From positions 86,118 through 150,117 of the forward strand of contig JBGGOQ010000005.1 of NCBI GenBank assembly GCA_041320695.1: DNA of 64,000 nt, read 5' to 3'. Under the pieces are notes generated by a model, which saw only the letters and a list, made by a program, of their open reading frames with translations, was not told where the DNA came from and did no database searches. Both the position numbers and the translations under genes were made by a program. Of the stretch, positions 37,013 to 47,354 are shown piece by piece; position 1 is the first letter of the stretch, and each line of letters opens with the position of its first letter. The DNA comes from Caldicellulosiruptoraceae bacterium PP1. GTDB taxonomy: Bacteria > Bacillota > Thermoanaerobacteria > Caldicellulosiruptorales > Caldicellulosiruptoraceae.

Positions 37013-37444
37013 ATGATCAAAAAGAGGTTTTTATCTTTTGCATTAAGTATCCTGCTTATTTTGTCTGTATTAACATCGACAGCATTGGCTGCAGAAGAAA
37101 CTATCGCAAAGCAGGATTCTGAAGTGTCCATTCAGTATGTTTACATCAACCAGGCAAGCACTTCGCTGACCATTTCAGCAAGCGGAACGGCCACTGTGTA
37201 TGGGTATGTGCAAAAAACACCGGCCGGAAAAAACATTTATCTTACATCTACTTTGCAGCGTTATTCTAACGGATCATGGGCAAACGTGAAAAGCTGGTCT
37301 AAATCATCAACATCTTCGTCGGCATCCATACTGGAAACATATCAAGTGAGCAGTGGGACTTACAGGGTTGAGACATATTACTATGTATCCGGCGACGGCG
37401 GATATGAGTCTGGCACGATTTACAGTAAGACTGTAACTTATTAG
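37013..37444 (+). CDS. small secreted beta-sandwich protein (DUF6147-like)
   Basis: 143 aa from ATG 37013 with strong AAAGGAGG RBS. A signal peptide (1-27, ending STALA) is followed by a compact Ser/Thr/Tyr-rich domain: 'ASTSLTISASGTATVYGYVQKTPAGKNIYLTSTLQRYSNGSWANVKSWS' and 'SSGTYRVETYYYVSG'. The pattern fits small secreted clostridial proteins assigned to DUF6147. It is probably the output gene of the adjacent sigma/anti-sigma pair, given the ECF-like promoter. Confidence 0.75.
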   Translation: MIKKRFLSFALSILLILSVLTSTALAAEETIAKQDSEVSIQYVYINQASTSLTISASGTATVYGYVQKTPAGKNIYLTSTLQRYSNGSWANVKSWSKSSTSSSASILETYQVSSGTYRVETYYYVSGDGGYESGTIYSKTVTY

Positions 37445-37753
37445 AACAATGATATCATTTTGCTGAAAAAAGTAAATCAATATGTGATGAGGAGGTATAA
37501 CTATGGTACATATAAGGTCGCCGGATAGACTCGTATTGATGCAGAGCAAACACAAGAGGCTCTCGCATATCCCCATATATTGACTGCCCAAAGTCTTTGA
37601 ATAAGTGGATATTTAAGAGCCTATATCAATATTATACAACAGGATGTATCAAACTCAATAAGCATATCCCCTATTTGGGATATACAAATCGCGTGATTTA
37701 AGCGGATATTTATTTTGGCGAGAATTAATAAAATATTTACTGGAGGTTTGCAT
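37445..37753. other. intergenic region with an orphan RBS and short palindrome
   Basis: About 300 bases. GAGGAGGTATAACT followed by ATG 37503 opens a 26-codon frame (MVHIRSPDRLVLMQSK...) that looks like a truncated gene start rather than a functional peptide. ATATCCC-CTATTT-GGGATAT (37664-37683) is a small palindrome. Nothing else is recognised. Confidence 0.5.
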
Positions 37754-39829
37754 ATGAGGACAAAAAGTAGACACATTAAAATTTTTACTATCGTTTTATC
37801 TATTGTGATGCTTTTATCATTTAATGTTACGATGGTAAATGCACAAGGAAACAATGATAAGATAATAAAAGGCGTTGTATTCATTGATAAAAACGGTAAC
37901 GGAATTCTTGATTCCGGAGAGCAGGCACTAACAGGTATTCAGATAAACCTTTTTAATGCAATTAAAGTTGAGAATAGTGAGATCGGGGAAGGTATATCTG
38001 TGTACAAAGAAACTTTAATAGAACAATCAAAAACAGATAAAGATGGTACTTACCATTTCAAAGTGCAAGATGGACAATATTCATTAAATCTGGATATTAA
38101 TTCTCTTCCAGACGGATATGGGGTAGTTGAGCCTAATATTTTTGTGTTTAACCCTGATACCGTGAATAACTTTGTGGTAAGGGACGTTGCCGATATTGAC
38201 ATAGGCAAAGAATTTTCCAACGGGATCAATATTGGTGATGAAATACAATTTAATCCCATTTTGAAGGATGAATATGGCAATTCTTTATCAGGGAAAATGT
38301 CATACACATCGGATGATAGTGAAATAAAGCTATTTGGGAATGTGCTTAAAAATAACCCTAAAGAATTTAAAAATAGGAAGTCAAAAATCAAGGTATCATC
38401 AGGTAAAATCAACAAAGAAATTTCAGTTGATATTAAAGTACCCAATACATCTTCTTTGGATAAGGTATCAACAGCTTTCAAAGCAGGGATTATTGATGAA
38501 AAAACCAAATACCTTTATTATCTGTACTCAATTTATGATCAAAGCAAATTACCGGAAGAGTATAAATCTTCTATACCATCTAAATCAGCTACATCAATAT
38601 TAAAAGAAGTAAGGGATTATCTTGACAGAAAGGATGCCGATAAGCAAGTTTCTACAGCTTATGCGGTTTTAGCCGCACTCCCAACACTTGATAAAAGCTA
38701 TACAAATGGTTGGTTTACAATTCACTATACGACAACCGGTACTAATGCAGTTTCAACTACAGATAGTAATAGTAATGGAATACCTGATTATATTGAAACA
38801 GTTGCAACTGCATTTAACAATGTTAAATCAACTACATGCACAACAAGAGGATTTAGGACACCTGTATTAGAAAGTGGAAAATCAACATACCAAGTCTATG
38901 TTTACGACCTTGGTTCTAGTCTTTATGGAAGAACTATTTCAGTTACTATGTCTGGAACTTCTCCTTACAGAACAGCTTCCTCATATATTGAAATTGATAA
39001 CGATTATTCATGGAGTTCAAGATCAAAGGAGAACTGTGCAAAAGTTACTGCTGCACACGAATTTTTCCATGCTATTCAGTATGCCTATAATGTGGATGCT
39101 GATAGTTGGTGGAAGGAAGCAAGCGCTGAATGGAATGAAGATGAAATATATGATTCTATCAACATTTATGTGGATGATTTAATAGAAGTATTTAATCATC
39201 CGACTTATTCACTTGATAGCTTAAGTGGCAATCATGAATACGGAGAAGCAGTTTTTGCCAAATATTTATCTGAAAAATGGGGCGGATATACTATTATAAA
39301 AAATATTTGGACTCAACAAACCGTAAGTGGATATGCAATTAGCATTAATGCTATTGATAAGGTCATATCTGATAATAATTCCGGAGAAAATTTAGGCACT
39401 ATTTTCAAGAGATTTGCTGCATGCAATTATAGGCCTGTTCAATATTATGAGGATTATAGTAGTGCATGGCCGACTCAAGCTACAATTAGCACAACTTGGT
39501 CAAGTTATCCAGTTTCAACACAAACAGGAACATTGAATTATCTTGCAAGCGATTATAAAGCTTTTACACCTACATCAACTACAGTTGATAAATGTTTAAA
39601 AATCACTGTAGATGGTGCAGACAATAAAAAATGGGGATTCAAGGTTCAAAGTAAAAAAAGAAGTACGGATTGGTGTGACACTACAGAACTTACAATGGAC
39701 GGAACAACAAACAGAGCAGAAATATTGAACTACTTGTTTGGGGCCACATATAAAGAAATATGTTTGATTCCTTCTTATCTTGAAAAATCAGGAAGTGCAA
39801 GCTATACTTATTCTGCAAGTATCCAGTAG
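37754..39829 (+). CDS. secreted MXAN_6640-like putative metalloprotease
   Basis: 691 aa from ATG 37754 (GGAGG RBS; signal peptide 1-30 ending NAQ). Residues ~38-125 form an SdrD/Cna-B-like beta domain ('IIKGVVFIDKNGNGILDSGEQALTGIQINLF...DKDGTYHFKVQDGQYSL'). A middle region follows, then from ~300 the MXAN_6640-type metalloprotease domain, with HEFFH at 435-439 ('CAKVTAAHEFFHAIQYAYN') and downstream WWKEASAEWNEDEIYD supplying a third ligand. Substrate unknown; it acts outside the cell. AT-rich codon use differs from the sigma cassette before it. Confidence 0.82.
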   Translation: MRTKSRHIKIFTIVLSIVMLLSFNVTMVNAQGNNDKIIKGVVFIDKNGNGILDSGEQALTGIQINLFNAIKVENSEIGEGISVYKETLIEQSKTDKDGTYHFKVQDGQYSLNLDINSLPDGYGVVEPNIFVFNPDTVNNFVVRDVADIDIGKEFSNGINIGDEIQFNPILKDEYGNSLSGKMSYTSDDSEIKLFGNVLKNNPKEFKNRKSKIKVSSGKINKEISVDIKVPNTSSLDKVSTAFKAGIIDEKTKYLYYLYSIYDQSKLPEEYKSSIPSKSATSILKEVRDYLDRKDADKQVSTAYAVLAALPTLDKSYTNGWFTIHYTTTGTNAVSTTDSNSNGIPDYIETVATAFNNVKSTTCTTRGFRTPVLESGKSTYQVYVYDLGSSLYGRTISVTMSGTSPYRTASSYIEIDNDYSWSSRSKENCAKVTAAHEFFHAIQYAYNVDADSWWKEASAEWNEDEIYDSINIYVDDLIEVFNHPTYSLDSLSGNHEYGEAVFAKYLSEKWGGYTIIKNIWTQQTVSGYAISINAIDKVISDNNSGENLGTIFKRFAACNYRPVQYYEDYSSAWPTQATISTTWSSYPVSTQTGTLNYLASDYKAFTPTSTTVDKCLKITVDGADNKKWGFKVQSKKRSTDWCDTTELTMDGTTNRAEILNYLFGATYKEICLIPSYLEKSGSASYTYSASIQ

Positions 39830-39835
39830 TTTTAT

Positions 39836-39867
39836 AAGGGTTATGAGAAGAAAATCTCATAACCCTT
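39836..39867. terminator. hairpin after metalloprotease gene
   Basis: Perfect 13-base stem AAGGGTTATGAGA / TCTCATAACCCTT with a 6-base loop; the T run (TTTTTTG) comes only ~18 bases later, so termination strength is uncertain. Confidence 0.6.
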
Positions 39868-39916
39868 GCGACTTTATAATTTTTTGTTTTATAACAACAG
39901 ATTGGAAGGTGTTATT

Positions 39917-40582
39917 GTGAAAAAATTATATCCTTTTCTAATTATTACAGTATTAATATTAATAATAAGTGCCTGCTCTTTTCGAAGTACTTCTAATATA
40001 AGAGACGAAAATCCAGTACAAAAAACTACTGAAAAATTATCTCCAGAGGTACCAGCATCTTTACAATCCATACCACAGGAGAAAATTGCCTTTTGTTTGT
40101 TTGAAATTGATACTTGGAATATTCCTGCGGAAGATTTAATAAGTAGACCAAAACCATATTCTGCATATTTTTTTGACTCAAATAATAATGTTCTTTATTT
40201 ATTGCATGAAAAGGATTATTTAAAAAAAGATGATAAAATGCTTTGTGCTTTTAGGTGTAATGAAGCAAAACCTATTTATAAAAGTGAGGATTCCATTTTA
40301 GCTATTGAGCAAGAATTTGGCGGTCAAATAAATAACGAATTGTACTATGCCCGCATTCCAGATTTAGATAAGATTTCTTTGGAGCTTTTGGAAAATGAAT
40401 CATTAAAGGTTAAATATTCCAACCAAGAAAAAATAATAAACAAAAATGATTCATTAAATGATGAATTGCTACTGATAATCGATGATAAAGAATATAAGAT
40501 AAAAATTACAATAAAGAATTTTGGTTTAATAGATAAAACTCATATTAAAACTCGACATTCGTCTCCAGCTATTTTAGAATAA
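39917..40582 (+). CDS. lipoprotein of unknown function
   Basis: 221 aa from GTG 39917 (GGAAGGTG RBS). A signal peptide ends in a lipobox (IISACSF), predicting attachment to the outer membrane face. The rest is a soluble, lysine/glutamate-rich domain ('IAFCLFEIDTWNIPAEDLISRPKPYSAYFFDSNNN...') with no motif I recognise. It is 14 bases before another membrane protein gene that an IS21 element has truncated. Confidence 0.65.
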   Translation: MKKLYPFLIITVLILIISACSFRSTSNIRDENPVQKTTEKLSPEVPASLQSIPQEKIAFCLFEIDTWNIPAEDLISRPKPYSAYFFDSNNNVLYLLHEKDYLKKDDKMLCAFRCNEAKPIYKSEDSILAIEQEFGGQINNELYYARIPDLDKISLELLENESLKVKYSNQEKIINKNDSLNDELLLIIDDKEYKIKITIKNFGLIDKTHIKTRHSSPAILE

Positions 40583-40596
40583 AGGGATGATCTATT

Positions 40597-40965
40597 TTGA
40601 AAAAATTGAAAAAAATAATTGCAGGGAGTGCCATTATATGTATTTTGATTATTATAGGAGTATCGTATACTTTTATCCCAAGAAAAATTATTAATGAAGA
40701 ATTTAACGCCTATATATTTTCAAATAAGAATATGCAAATAAAGAAAGTGCCAATAACGCTAAAAGGGAAATTATATAAAAGAATCATGCAAAATGATATT
40801 TTTATTGGCATAATAGAAATTGAAGGGGAAATAGTAGAAATTAAAAGTTCGGAAGGTAATCACTCCGATTTAGATAATAGTAAATATTATTATACGTGTT
40901 ATTGTCAATATTTTTTCTCCACTCTTGATAACATTTTTTCCCCACCTGTAAGTCAAAAAAATTAA
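40597..40965 (+). pseudogene. membrane-anchored protein truncated by IS21
   Basis: From TTG 40597 (AAGGGATGA RBS) the frame encodes a membrane-anchored protein (span ~8-26, MKKLKKIIAGSAIICILI...). It runs about 102 native residues before the IS21 terminus at 40903; the last 20 codons are IS-derived. Its original C-terminus is not found on the far side of the element. Function unknown. Confidence 0.65.
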
Positions 40966-41744
40966 TTACCATTATTCAATTGATTTTTAGAATCATGAGC
41001 AATAGACTTTATTACACCTTCTCTTTGTTTCATCCTATAACTTTCACCTTTGATAACTACAAAATAACAGTGATGAACAAACCTATCTAAAATAGCTGTA
41101 GCCAAAACTGGATCATAAAATATCCTCGGCCACTCCTCAAATACTTTGTTTGTTGTTATTATTATTGATCCTCTTTCATACCTTTTTGATATTATTTCAT
41201 AAAAATCATCAACACTATTTTGATTTAATTTCCTCAATCCAAGCTCATCTAATATCAATAAATCCACATTAATATAATTCTTTATCTTTTGTTGATATGA
41301 GTTATCTGCTCTTGAAATATACAACTCCTCAAGCATTTCATTTACTGTTGTAAATAATACTTTATATCCTAATGATACAGCTTTTAATCCTATCGCTATT
41401 GCAAGATGAGTTTTACCTGTTCCTGGCGGTCCTATAAAGGCCACATTTTCTTTCTTGCGGACAAATTCACAGGTCGCCAAATTATATATAAATCTTTTAT
41501 TTATAGAAGGCTGGTAATTAAAGTTATATTCTTCCAAAGTCTTGTGCTGTGAAAACTTCGCTTTACTTATCCTCTTTTGATTGCTGTTTGTTTGTCTGTT
41601 ACTTACCTCATCGCTTATCAAAATCTCAAAAAATTCCTGATAAGAATAATTATTTTTAATCGCCTCTTCTACCCTTAAATCATAACTCTTTATTATCCCT
41701 GACAATTTTAAATCCCTTAGTTTCACCAGTAATACATCATCCAT
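40962..41744 (-). CDS. istB: IS21-family ATP-binding helper IstB (outer element)
   Basis: 260 aa. AAA+ ATPase with Walker A at 'AFIGPPGTGKTHLAIAIG', Walker B 'DLLILDELG' and sensor 'IIITTNKVFEEW'. IstB remodels target DNA for IstA-mediated insertion. The gene looks intact, though its partner IstA is broken. Confidence 0.92.
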   Translation of the reverse strand: MDDVLLVKLRDLKLSGIIKSYDLRVEEAIKNNYSYQEFFEILISDEVSNRQTNSNQKRISKAKFSQHKTLEEYNFNYQPSINKRFIYNLATCEFVRKKENVAFIGPPGTGKTHLAIAIGLKAVSLGYKVLFTTVNEMLEELYISRADNSYQQKIKNYINVDLLILDELGLRKLNQNSVDDFYEIISKRYERGSIIITTNKVFEEWPRIFYDPVLATAILDRFVHHCYFVVIKGESYRMKQREGVIKSIAHDSKNQLNNGN

Positions 41745-41747
41745 CTT

Positions 41748-42055
41748 TTACAGTTCTCCCATCTCAAGCAATTTATCATATTCTTTCAGATCTCTGGTCA
41801 AATCTGTTCTCTGTTCATTAATATAACTTCTATCTTCATATATCGGTATATCACTTAATCCTTTCTCGCATATATTCTTCACTACCCTATAACTCAATGC
41901 ACCAAAGTTGTGTGCTCTTTTACATGCTTCATCTATTGTCTTTAAATCATAGCTTTCTTTTAATGCTATTATCCCACTTATGCTCCTATAGTCATATTTT
42001 TTTAATCCATCTTGACTAATAAATTCTTCATAAAATTTCAATGCATTACTGTAAA
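41748..42055 (-). pseudogene. IstA C-terminal remnant (outer element)
   Basis: About 100 codons reading '...DIYSNALKFYEEFISQDGLKKYDYRSISGIIALKESYDLKTIDEACKRAHNFGALSYRV', the C-terminal tail of an IstA transposase. It stops four bases before IstB (typical istA-istB spacing). The N-terminal part lies at 44168-45073, on the other side of the inner element. Roughly 80-100 residues expected between the two halves are missing. Confidence 0.78.
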
Positions 42056-42109
42056 TGTCAATATAAAATTGAATAAAAAGTGGAATATAAGAATGTACAA
42101 AAAATATCA

Positions 42110-42873
<764 letters not shown>

Positions 42874-42891
42874 CTTTTTTCTCCTTTACAA

Positions 42892-44091
42892 TTATAATAA
42901 CTTATTCAATTCATTTAAATTATTTAGGCATATCTCTTCTATATCTTCTTTATTTTTAATTGTCTTACTTAATAATTCTTTATATTCATCAGGATGATAA
43001 TTTATTTTTTTCTCACTTAAAACGTGCACTGAAATTAATTCAGTGTTAAAATATATATACAAGACGTTTTCTTTTTCCTTAAGAGTTACAATTTTATCTA
43101 TATATTTTGAGGGGACAGAGTATTTATTTCCTTTGTAATGAATTAATGCATCTTTATAGACTTTTGTTTTTTTGTCATAGTTCATATAACTTTCTATTAT
43201 GTTTTTGTTAGGTAAAGGAGATAAATACTCTTTTTCTTTCTGAAATAATAGCATTGGTGGTATATTTGTTGTTTGATTAGGAGTTTGATTAACCTTTGCA
43301 TTTATCTCTTTTATTATTTTTATTAAGTCTTCTTCAGACTCAAATTCATTATTATATGGTATTAACCAATCTATAAATTTATTTGACGACTCTACTTTAC
43401 CTTTGGTAAACGAATGCTTAGGTTTACATAAACATATTTTAAATCCAAAATCATCTGCAAAAGCTTTGAATTTATTATTTATCGTTCTTCTATTAGATGT
43501 AATATCTACTACTGTTTTCATATTGTCAAATAATATTTTTTTCGGTACTCCTCCTGTTACTTTAAAAGCATTTATTAAACATTCAATGACATCTTGTTGT
43601 GTCTTATTTTTTCTATATTCAAAATAGCAATATCTCGAATGTCCTAATTTGTAATTGAAAACGTTAACTATAAATTCTTCACCATGTTTAGATATTAGTG
43701 TCATATCTTCTTTCCAATCCACTTGTGCTTGTTCTGCAGGAGAAGTTTCATATCTAGGATGTCCTTTTATTTTTTTTGATGATTTTAAGCCCTTCTTTTT
43801 TACATATTTATTAAAATTTGAGTATGTACCTATATCGTAATTTTTATCTTTTAAATACTCATAGACCCCTCTTACTGTTACTCCTTTAATACTTAATTTC
43901 GTTTTAATTTCATCATAGTATTTATCCAATTTACTTTGTTTGTTCCTTGTTTTTGGCTTTCCTTCATATCCTTCATAGTATTTTTTGACTGTTCTTCTAT
44001 CCATCCCATATTCTCTTGCTAGTTCTGAATAATTTGGTTTGATTCCCATAGCTTTTATTATGTTTATTTGCCCTATTATATTTTTTGTCAT
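42892..44091 (-). CDS. istA: IS21-family transposase IstA (inner element)
   Basis: 399 aa from the ATG at 44091. An HTH domain ('NYSELAREYGMDRRTVKKYYEGYEG') is followed by an rve/DDE core: VDWKED, LFDNMKTVVD and KGKVESSNKF supply D, D and E. A C-terminal beta-barrel ('YKGNKYSVPSKYIDKIVTLKE') is complete. The gene appears intact; its partner istB is frameshifted. Confidence 0.9.
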   Translation of the reverse strand: MTKNIIGQINIIKAMGIKPNYSELAREYGMDRRTVKKYYEGYEGKPKTRNKQSKLDKYYDEIKTKLSIKGVTVRGVYEYLKDKNYDIGTYSNFNKYVKKKGLKSSKKIKGHPRYETSPAEQAQVDWKEDMTLISKHGEEFIVNVFNYKLGHSRYCYFEYRKNKTQQDVIECLINAFKVTGGVPKKILFDNMKTVVDITSNRRTINNKFKAFADDFGFKICLCKPKHSFTKGKVESSNKFIDWLIPYNNEFESEEDLIKIIKEINAKVNQTPNQTTNIPPMLLFQKEKEYLSPLPNKNIIESYMNYDKKTKVYKDALIHYKGNKYSVPSKYIDKIVTLKEKENVLYIYFNTELISVHVLSEKKINYHPDEYKELLSKTIKNKEDIEEICLNNLNELNKLL

Positions 44092-44167
44092 TGATATCCC
44101 TCCGATTAAAAAGGATATCAAATTTATGCTCAATTTTGTACATTTTTATTTTCCACTTTTTCTACAT

Positions 44168-45073
44168 TTATATTTTATCATTTACAATATGATATTCCTC
44201 TACTGGAATGGCCAATAACTTATCTCTTTCTATTGAATTGAAAACTTCTTTGGGAACTTTCTTAGTTGTACCATGTATTCTTACATTTGCAACATTGTCA
44301 AGCCAGTTTCTTAAATATTCCCTCGCCTCTTCAAAATCTTTAAATTCCATACCATAAAAACAATTGTTCTTTACATACTTGACCACCGATTCTATCTTAC
44401 CTTTATCTGTAGGAGTATATACTCTACAAGGCTGAGGCAAAAATCCATAATGCAAGGCAAAGTTGGCATAGTCTTTCTGTATCTGTGATTCGTAAAAATC
44501 AGCATCCAATACTCCTGCTTTTAAATTGTCTAGCTTCACAGTCTGAACAACTCCACCAAAATATCTGAATGCATTCTTATGACACTGTAAAAATGTTTTT
44601 AATGATTGATCAAATACTACTTCCGCATACATGTATCTTGAATAGCTTAAAACCATTGTAAATACCCATGCTTTTTTGGGTTTGCCATTGACATTTAAAA
44701 GTCCTATATATCCAAAATCAACTTGAGTTTCCTCACCTGGTAATGTCGTTAATACCATATACACCTTTGATTTCTTAATATTCTCTTTTAGTTTCTGAGC
44801 ATACCTTCGAACATTCGAATAACTTCCCTCAAAACCATATTTTGCTTGTAAATCTTGGTGTATCCTCTTCGCTGAAAATCCTTTGCTTACTCTCGTTTCA
44901 ATAAATTCTCTATATTCATCAAGTGCTGAGCTTTTTGTTTTTCTCTCAACTTCTCCCTTCTCTTCAGTATCTTTTATTACTTTTCTGACTGTCTTTCTAT
45001 CAATTTTTAGCATCCTTGCTATCTGACTTTTATTGTAACCTTTTTTGTACAGTGTGTTAATTGTTATATGCAT
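44168..45073 (-). pseudogene. IstA N-terminal part (outer element)
   Basis: From the ATG at 45073 the HTH ('KKGYNKSQIARMLKIDRKTVRKVIKDTEEKG') and the DDE core ('VDFGYIGL', 'VKLDNLKAGVLDAD', 'DKGKIESVVKYVKNNC') are present. The gene stops at the junction with the inner element after about 301 residues. The C-terminal domain is separated (41748-42055). Confidence 0.87.
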
Positions 45074-45152
45074 TGCTACCCCTATCATCCCTTCATTTTC
45101 TCCTTCTGCAGCCTTTTTTCTACTATTCTACACTACAGAAGGTATTATTAAA

Positions 45153-45458
45153 ATGACCAGGTGGGGAATTTTTGATATCATTTCTGATGATTTTATTTTA
45201 TCATTAACACCTGGAGGGTCCAAAAATTTTTCCCCGGAGGATAGGGTATTGACACAGAGAATGGTTGATATTTTTCATCCCCTTGAGATCAAAATTCTGG
45301 ACCACATAATTGTTGGCGGCGAAAGCTATACTTCTATGGCAGAAAAAGGGATTCTTCCCTATCAGAGCAAAGGTGCGTCAAATTATGAAGAAATCGCATT
45401 AGGTCCGATACCTGTAGAGGAAAAGCGGAACAAGTTCAAGCATACACACTTGCGTTAA
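45153..45458 (+). pseudogene. RadC/JAB-domain protein fragment
   Basis: About 101 codons from ATG 45153. 'FSPEDRVLTQRMVDIFHPLEIKILDHIIVGGESYTSMAEKGIL' is the C-terminal half of a RadC-type JAB/MPN protein. The metal-binding His-x-His-Pro part and everything N-terminal is lost or replaced by 'DDFILSLTPGGSK'. It begins 16 bases beyond the outer IS21 end, consistent with IS-associated deletion. GC content resembles the 35-37 kb cassette. Confidence 0.65.
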
Positions 45459-45522
45459 ATATTCCATCATATACCTTGATAAACAATTTCAAATAGTTAA
45501 CAAGAGAAAGTGGTGATAAAAA

Positions 45523-46184
45523 ATGAAGGACTGGTTTTACAGGTTAGCCCCCGTTATCTTATCGGTAACGGGGTTTGCCATAATTATATGCCTTTATTCT
45601 GTGTATGACTTTTTATATTATCGGTGGCAATGGGTGTTTTGGCTAATACTATCGCTTGTCAATGTCTATTCATGTGTAGTAATAGGCGCATTTATTAAAA
45701 AACTTTACCAGGGAGCCAGTAAAGACTCATTAACAGGCTTGTACAATAGGCGGTGCTTCTCCGATAGAATAGAATATGAAATGGAAAAAATGAAGCGTAC
45801 AAAATTACCTTTATCGCTTGCATTAATAGACATAGACAATTTCAAAACAATTAACGAAACATACGGGCATTTGGAGGGTGACAAAGTTTTAATAGAGCTT
45901 GCCGGGATATTTAAAACACAAGCCAAGTCAGGCGATACCATCGTTCGTTGGGGTGGTGAAGAGTTTACTATAATTTTACCCGAAACTGATAAAAACGGGG
46001 TTTTGGCTTTTGCTGAACGTGTGAGAAAGTTGGTAGAATGCTCAAATGCAGGTATAAAATATCCATCTGCATAGGAATTACGACAGTCTACCAAGAGCAT
46101 GACGCAGAAAAAATTTTAACTATAGCAGACGGGGCATTATATAAAGCAAAAGAAAATAAAAACATGGTTGTATTTTTGATGTAA
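45523..46184 (+). pseudogene. GGDEF diguanylate cyclase, frameshifted
   Basis: ATG 45523 encodes two membrane spans (~10-30, ~36-58) and a GGDEF domain: 'DSLTGLYNRRCFSDRIEYEMEK', 'LIDIDNFKTINETYGHLEGDKVL' and the active loop RWGGEEFTIILPET. The frame ends at 46074. The remaining GGDEF sequence ('ISICIGITTVYQEHDAEKILTIADGALYKAKENK') continues to 46184 in another frame, indicating one indel near 46050. The active site precedes the shift, so partial activity is conceivable but unlikely. Confidence 0.85.
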
Positions 46185-46369
46185 TAACAGGAAAACACGA
46201 GCTGCGGCTCGTCTTTCATTGACTTGTAATAAAAATAACTTTCAACAAGTCTGTCAACGTCTGAGTTTATTGATTATATCTCCGAAGTAATATAATTATC
46301 CTTAAAAATTTTTTTAGCAAACTTTTATGCTGAAACTCAGTAATACCAACACTTAGGAGTCATAATTCA

Positions 46370-46440
46370 GTATTCAGGAGTCAGAATGAGAGGACGATCT
46401 ATCGTTTCGAAAAATTCTGATTTCTGACTCCTGAATATTT
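46370..46440. repeat. MITE-like inverted repeat
   Basis: TATTCAGGAGTCAGAAT (from 46370) faces ATTCTGATTTCTGACTCCTGAATA (ending about 46440), separated by ~30 bases. Arms pair with a short internal slip. A preceding partial copy (TTAGGAGTCATAATTCAG) overlaps. Such 'TTCAGGAGTCAGAA' palindromes are common dispersed repeats in bacteria. Confidence 0.65.
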
Positions 46441-46498
46441 TGCAGCTTTGCTGTGCTATGGTATAATCAGTGTGAGGAATTCTGTAAAAAGGTATTGA

Positions 46499-46870
46499 AT
46501 GAACATGAAGAAAACTGTAAAAATTGTTTCGTTCGTGATAATTGCATTTATAGTTTTTCAACTGATACCAAGTACTTTAGTTTGTGCTGATGGTCTTAAA
46601 AGTCATGCACAAAATTCTGAAGTGTTCTTGTCAGCAAGTTTAATTCATGCCTACAGTGCTTATATAAGCAGAGAAAATCAAAAGACATCAATACAGAAAG
46701 TCCCATATAAAAATATCACAATCAGCATACAACAGCTGTGTATTGATGATATTTCTTTAATCAATTTCTGTTTTCTGGAAGAGCCGTTTGACTTCCGAAA
46801 AGTCATAAGGCAATCTATTCCACATTATTTCAACGGAAGCAAGTACAAGGACAGTCACTTCGATATCTAA
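46499..46870 (+). CDS. secreted protein of unknown function
   Basis: 123 aa from ATG 46499. Signal peptide/anchor ~6-30 ('VKIVSFVIIAFIVFQLIPSTLVCADG') followed by ~90 residues without recognised motif ('SLIHAYSAYISRENQKTSIQKVPYKNITISIQQL...'). It lies first in a line of tiny same-strand genes leading to a YitT gene. Coding confidence is moderate. Confidence 0.5.
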   Translation: MNMKKTVKIVSFVIIAFIVFQLIPSTLVCADGLKSHAQNSEVFLSASLIHAYSAYISRENQKTSIQKVPYKNITISIQQLCIDDISLINFCFLEEPFDFRKVIRQSIPHYFNGSKYKDSHFDI

Positions 46871-46895
46871 AATTTAGATAACGGAGGTGAAATTA

Positions 46896-47027
46896 TTGGA
46901 TACTACAGCTATTATTATCGTGTTTGGCGTGATTTTTTGCGTTGGTGGACCGATTATAGGTCATTATGCGTCAAAAGCCAGTGAAAAAGCAGAAAAGGAA
47001 GAAATGAACAAGCCCAAAAGCAAATAA
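46896..47027 (+). CDS. 43-aa single-span membrane peptide
   Basis: TTG start at 46896, with consensus GGAGGTGA seven bases upstream. The product MDTTAIIIVFGVIFCVGGPI... has one membrane helix and a charged Lys/Glu tail (SEKAEKEEMNKPKSK). It follows the secreted protein gene by 25 bases. No family recognised; the perfect RBS argues it is translated. Confidence 0.6.
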   Translation: MDTTAIIIVFGVIFCVGGPIIGHYASKASEKAEKEEMNKPKSK

Positions 47028-47113
47028 CGTATTTTACCAATTAAGCGTAGGCATTCTGTTGTAAAGGGCATTATGCCTATCGTCTTATTCCTGTAATCCA
47101 AAGGAGGTATTTT

Positions 47114-47337
47114 ATGGATATTGAAGAAAGAATATTTCGCTTAATTGACGGATTTGTGGAAAGATGTGACAAGGTACTGTTTAAAAAAAAGGAACATTAA
47201 CTAATACAACAGAGATTTATTATAAATCACACACTTTCCTTGATATTTTAAAGGTAATGGACGAAAAAGAAAAGACACCCATGTTAAAAGACAGATTAAT
47301 AAAAATAACAGAATCTGTTCTTGAATTAGAAAAATAA
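47114..47337 (+). pseudogene. small cytosolic protein gene, probable frameshift at an A8 run
   Basis: ATG 47114 follows AAAGGAGGTATTTT. The frame MDIEERIFRLIDGFVERCDKVLFKKKEH stops at 47200. A +1 or -1 shift at the eight-A run (47183-47190) would continue through 'SHTFLDILKVMDEKEKTPMLKDRLIKITESVLELEK' to 47337. The continuous product would be about 74 aa, helical and charged. Either a decayed gene or slippage at the homopolymer; I prefer a frameshift. Confidence 0.5.
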
Positions 47338-47354
47338 AGTAAGAAGGTGAATTT

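Noticed and set aside
37503..37583. 26-codon frame with excellent RBS
   Set aside because: Sequence looks like a truncated gene start; amino-acid content gives no sign of a functional peptide, so it is mentioned only in the intergenic entry.
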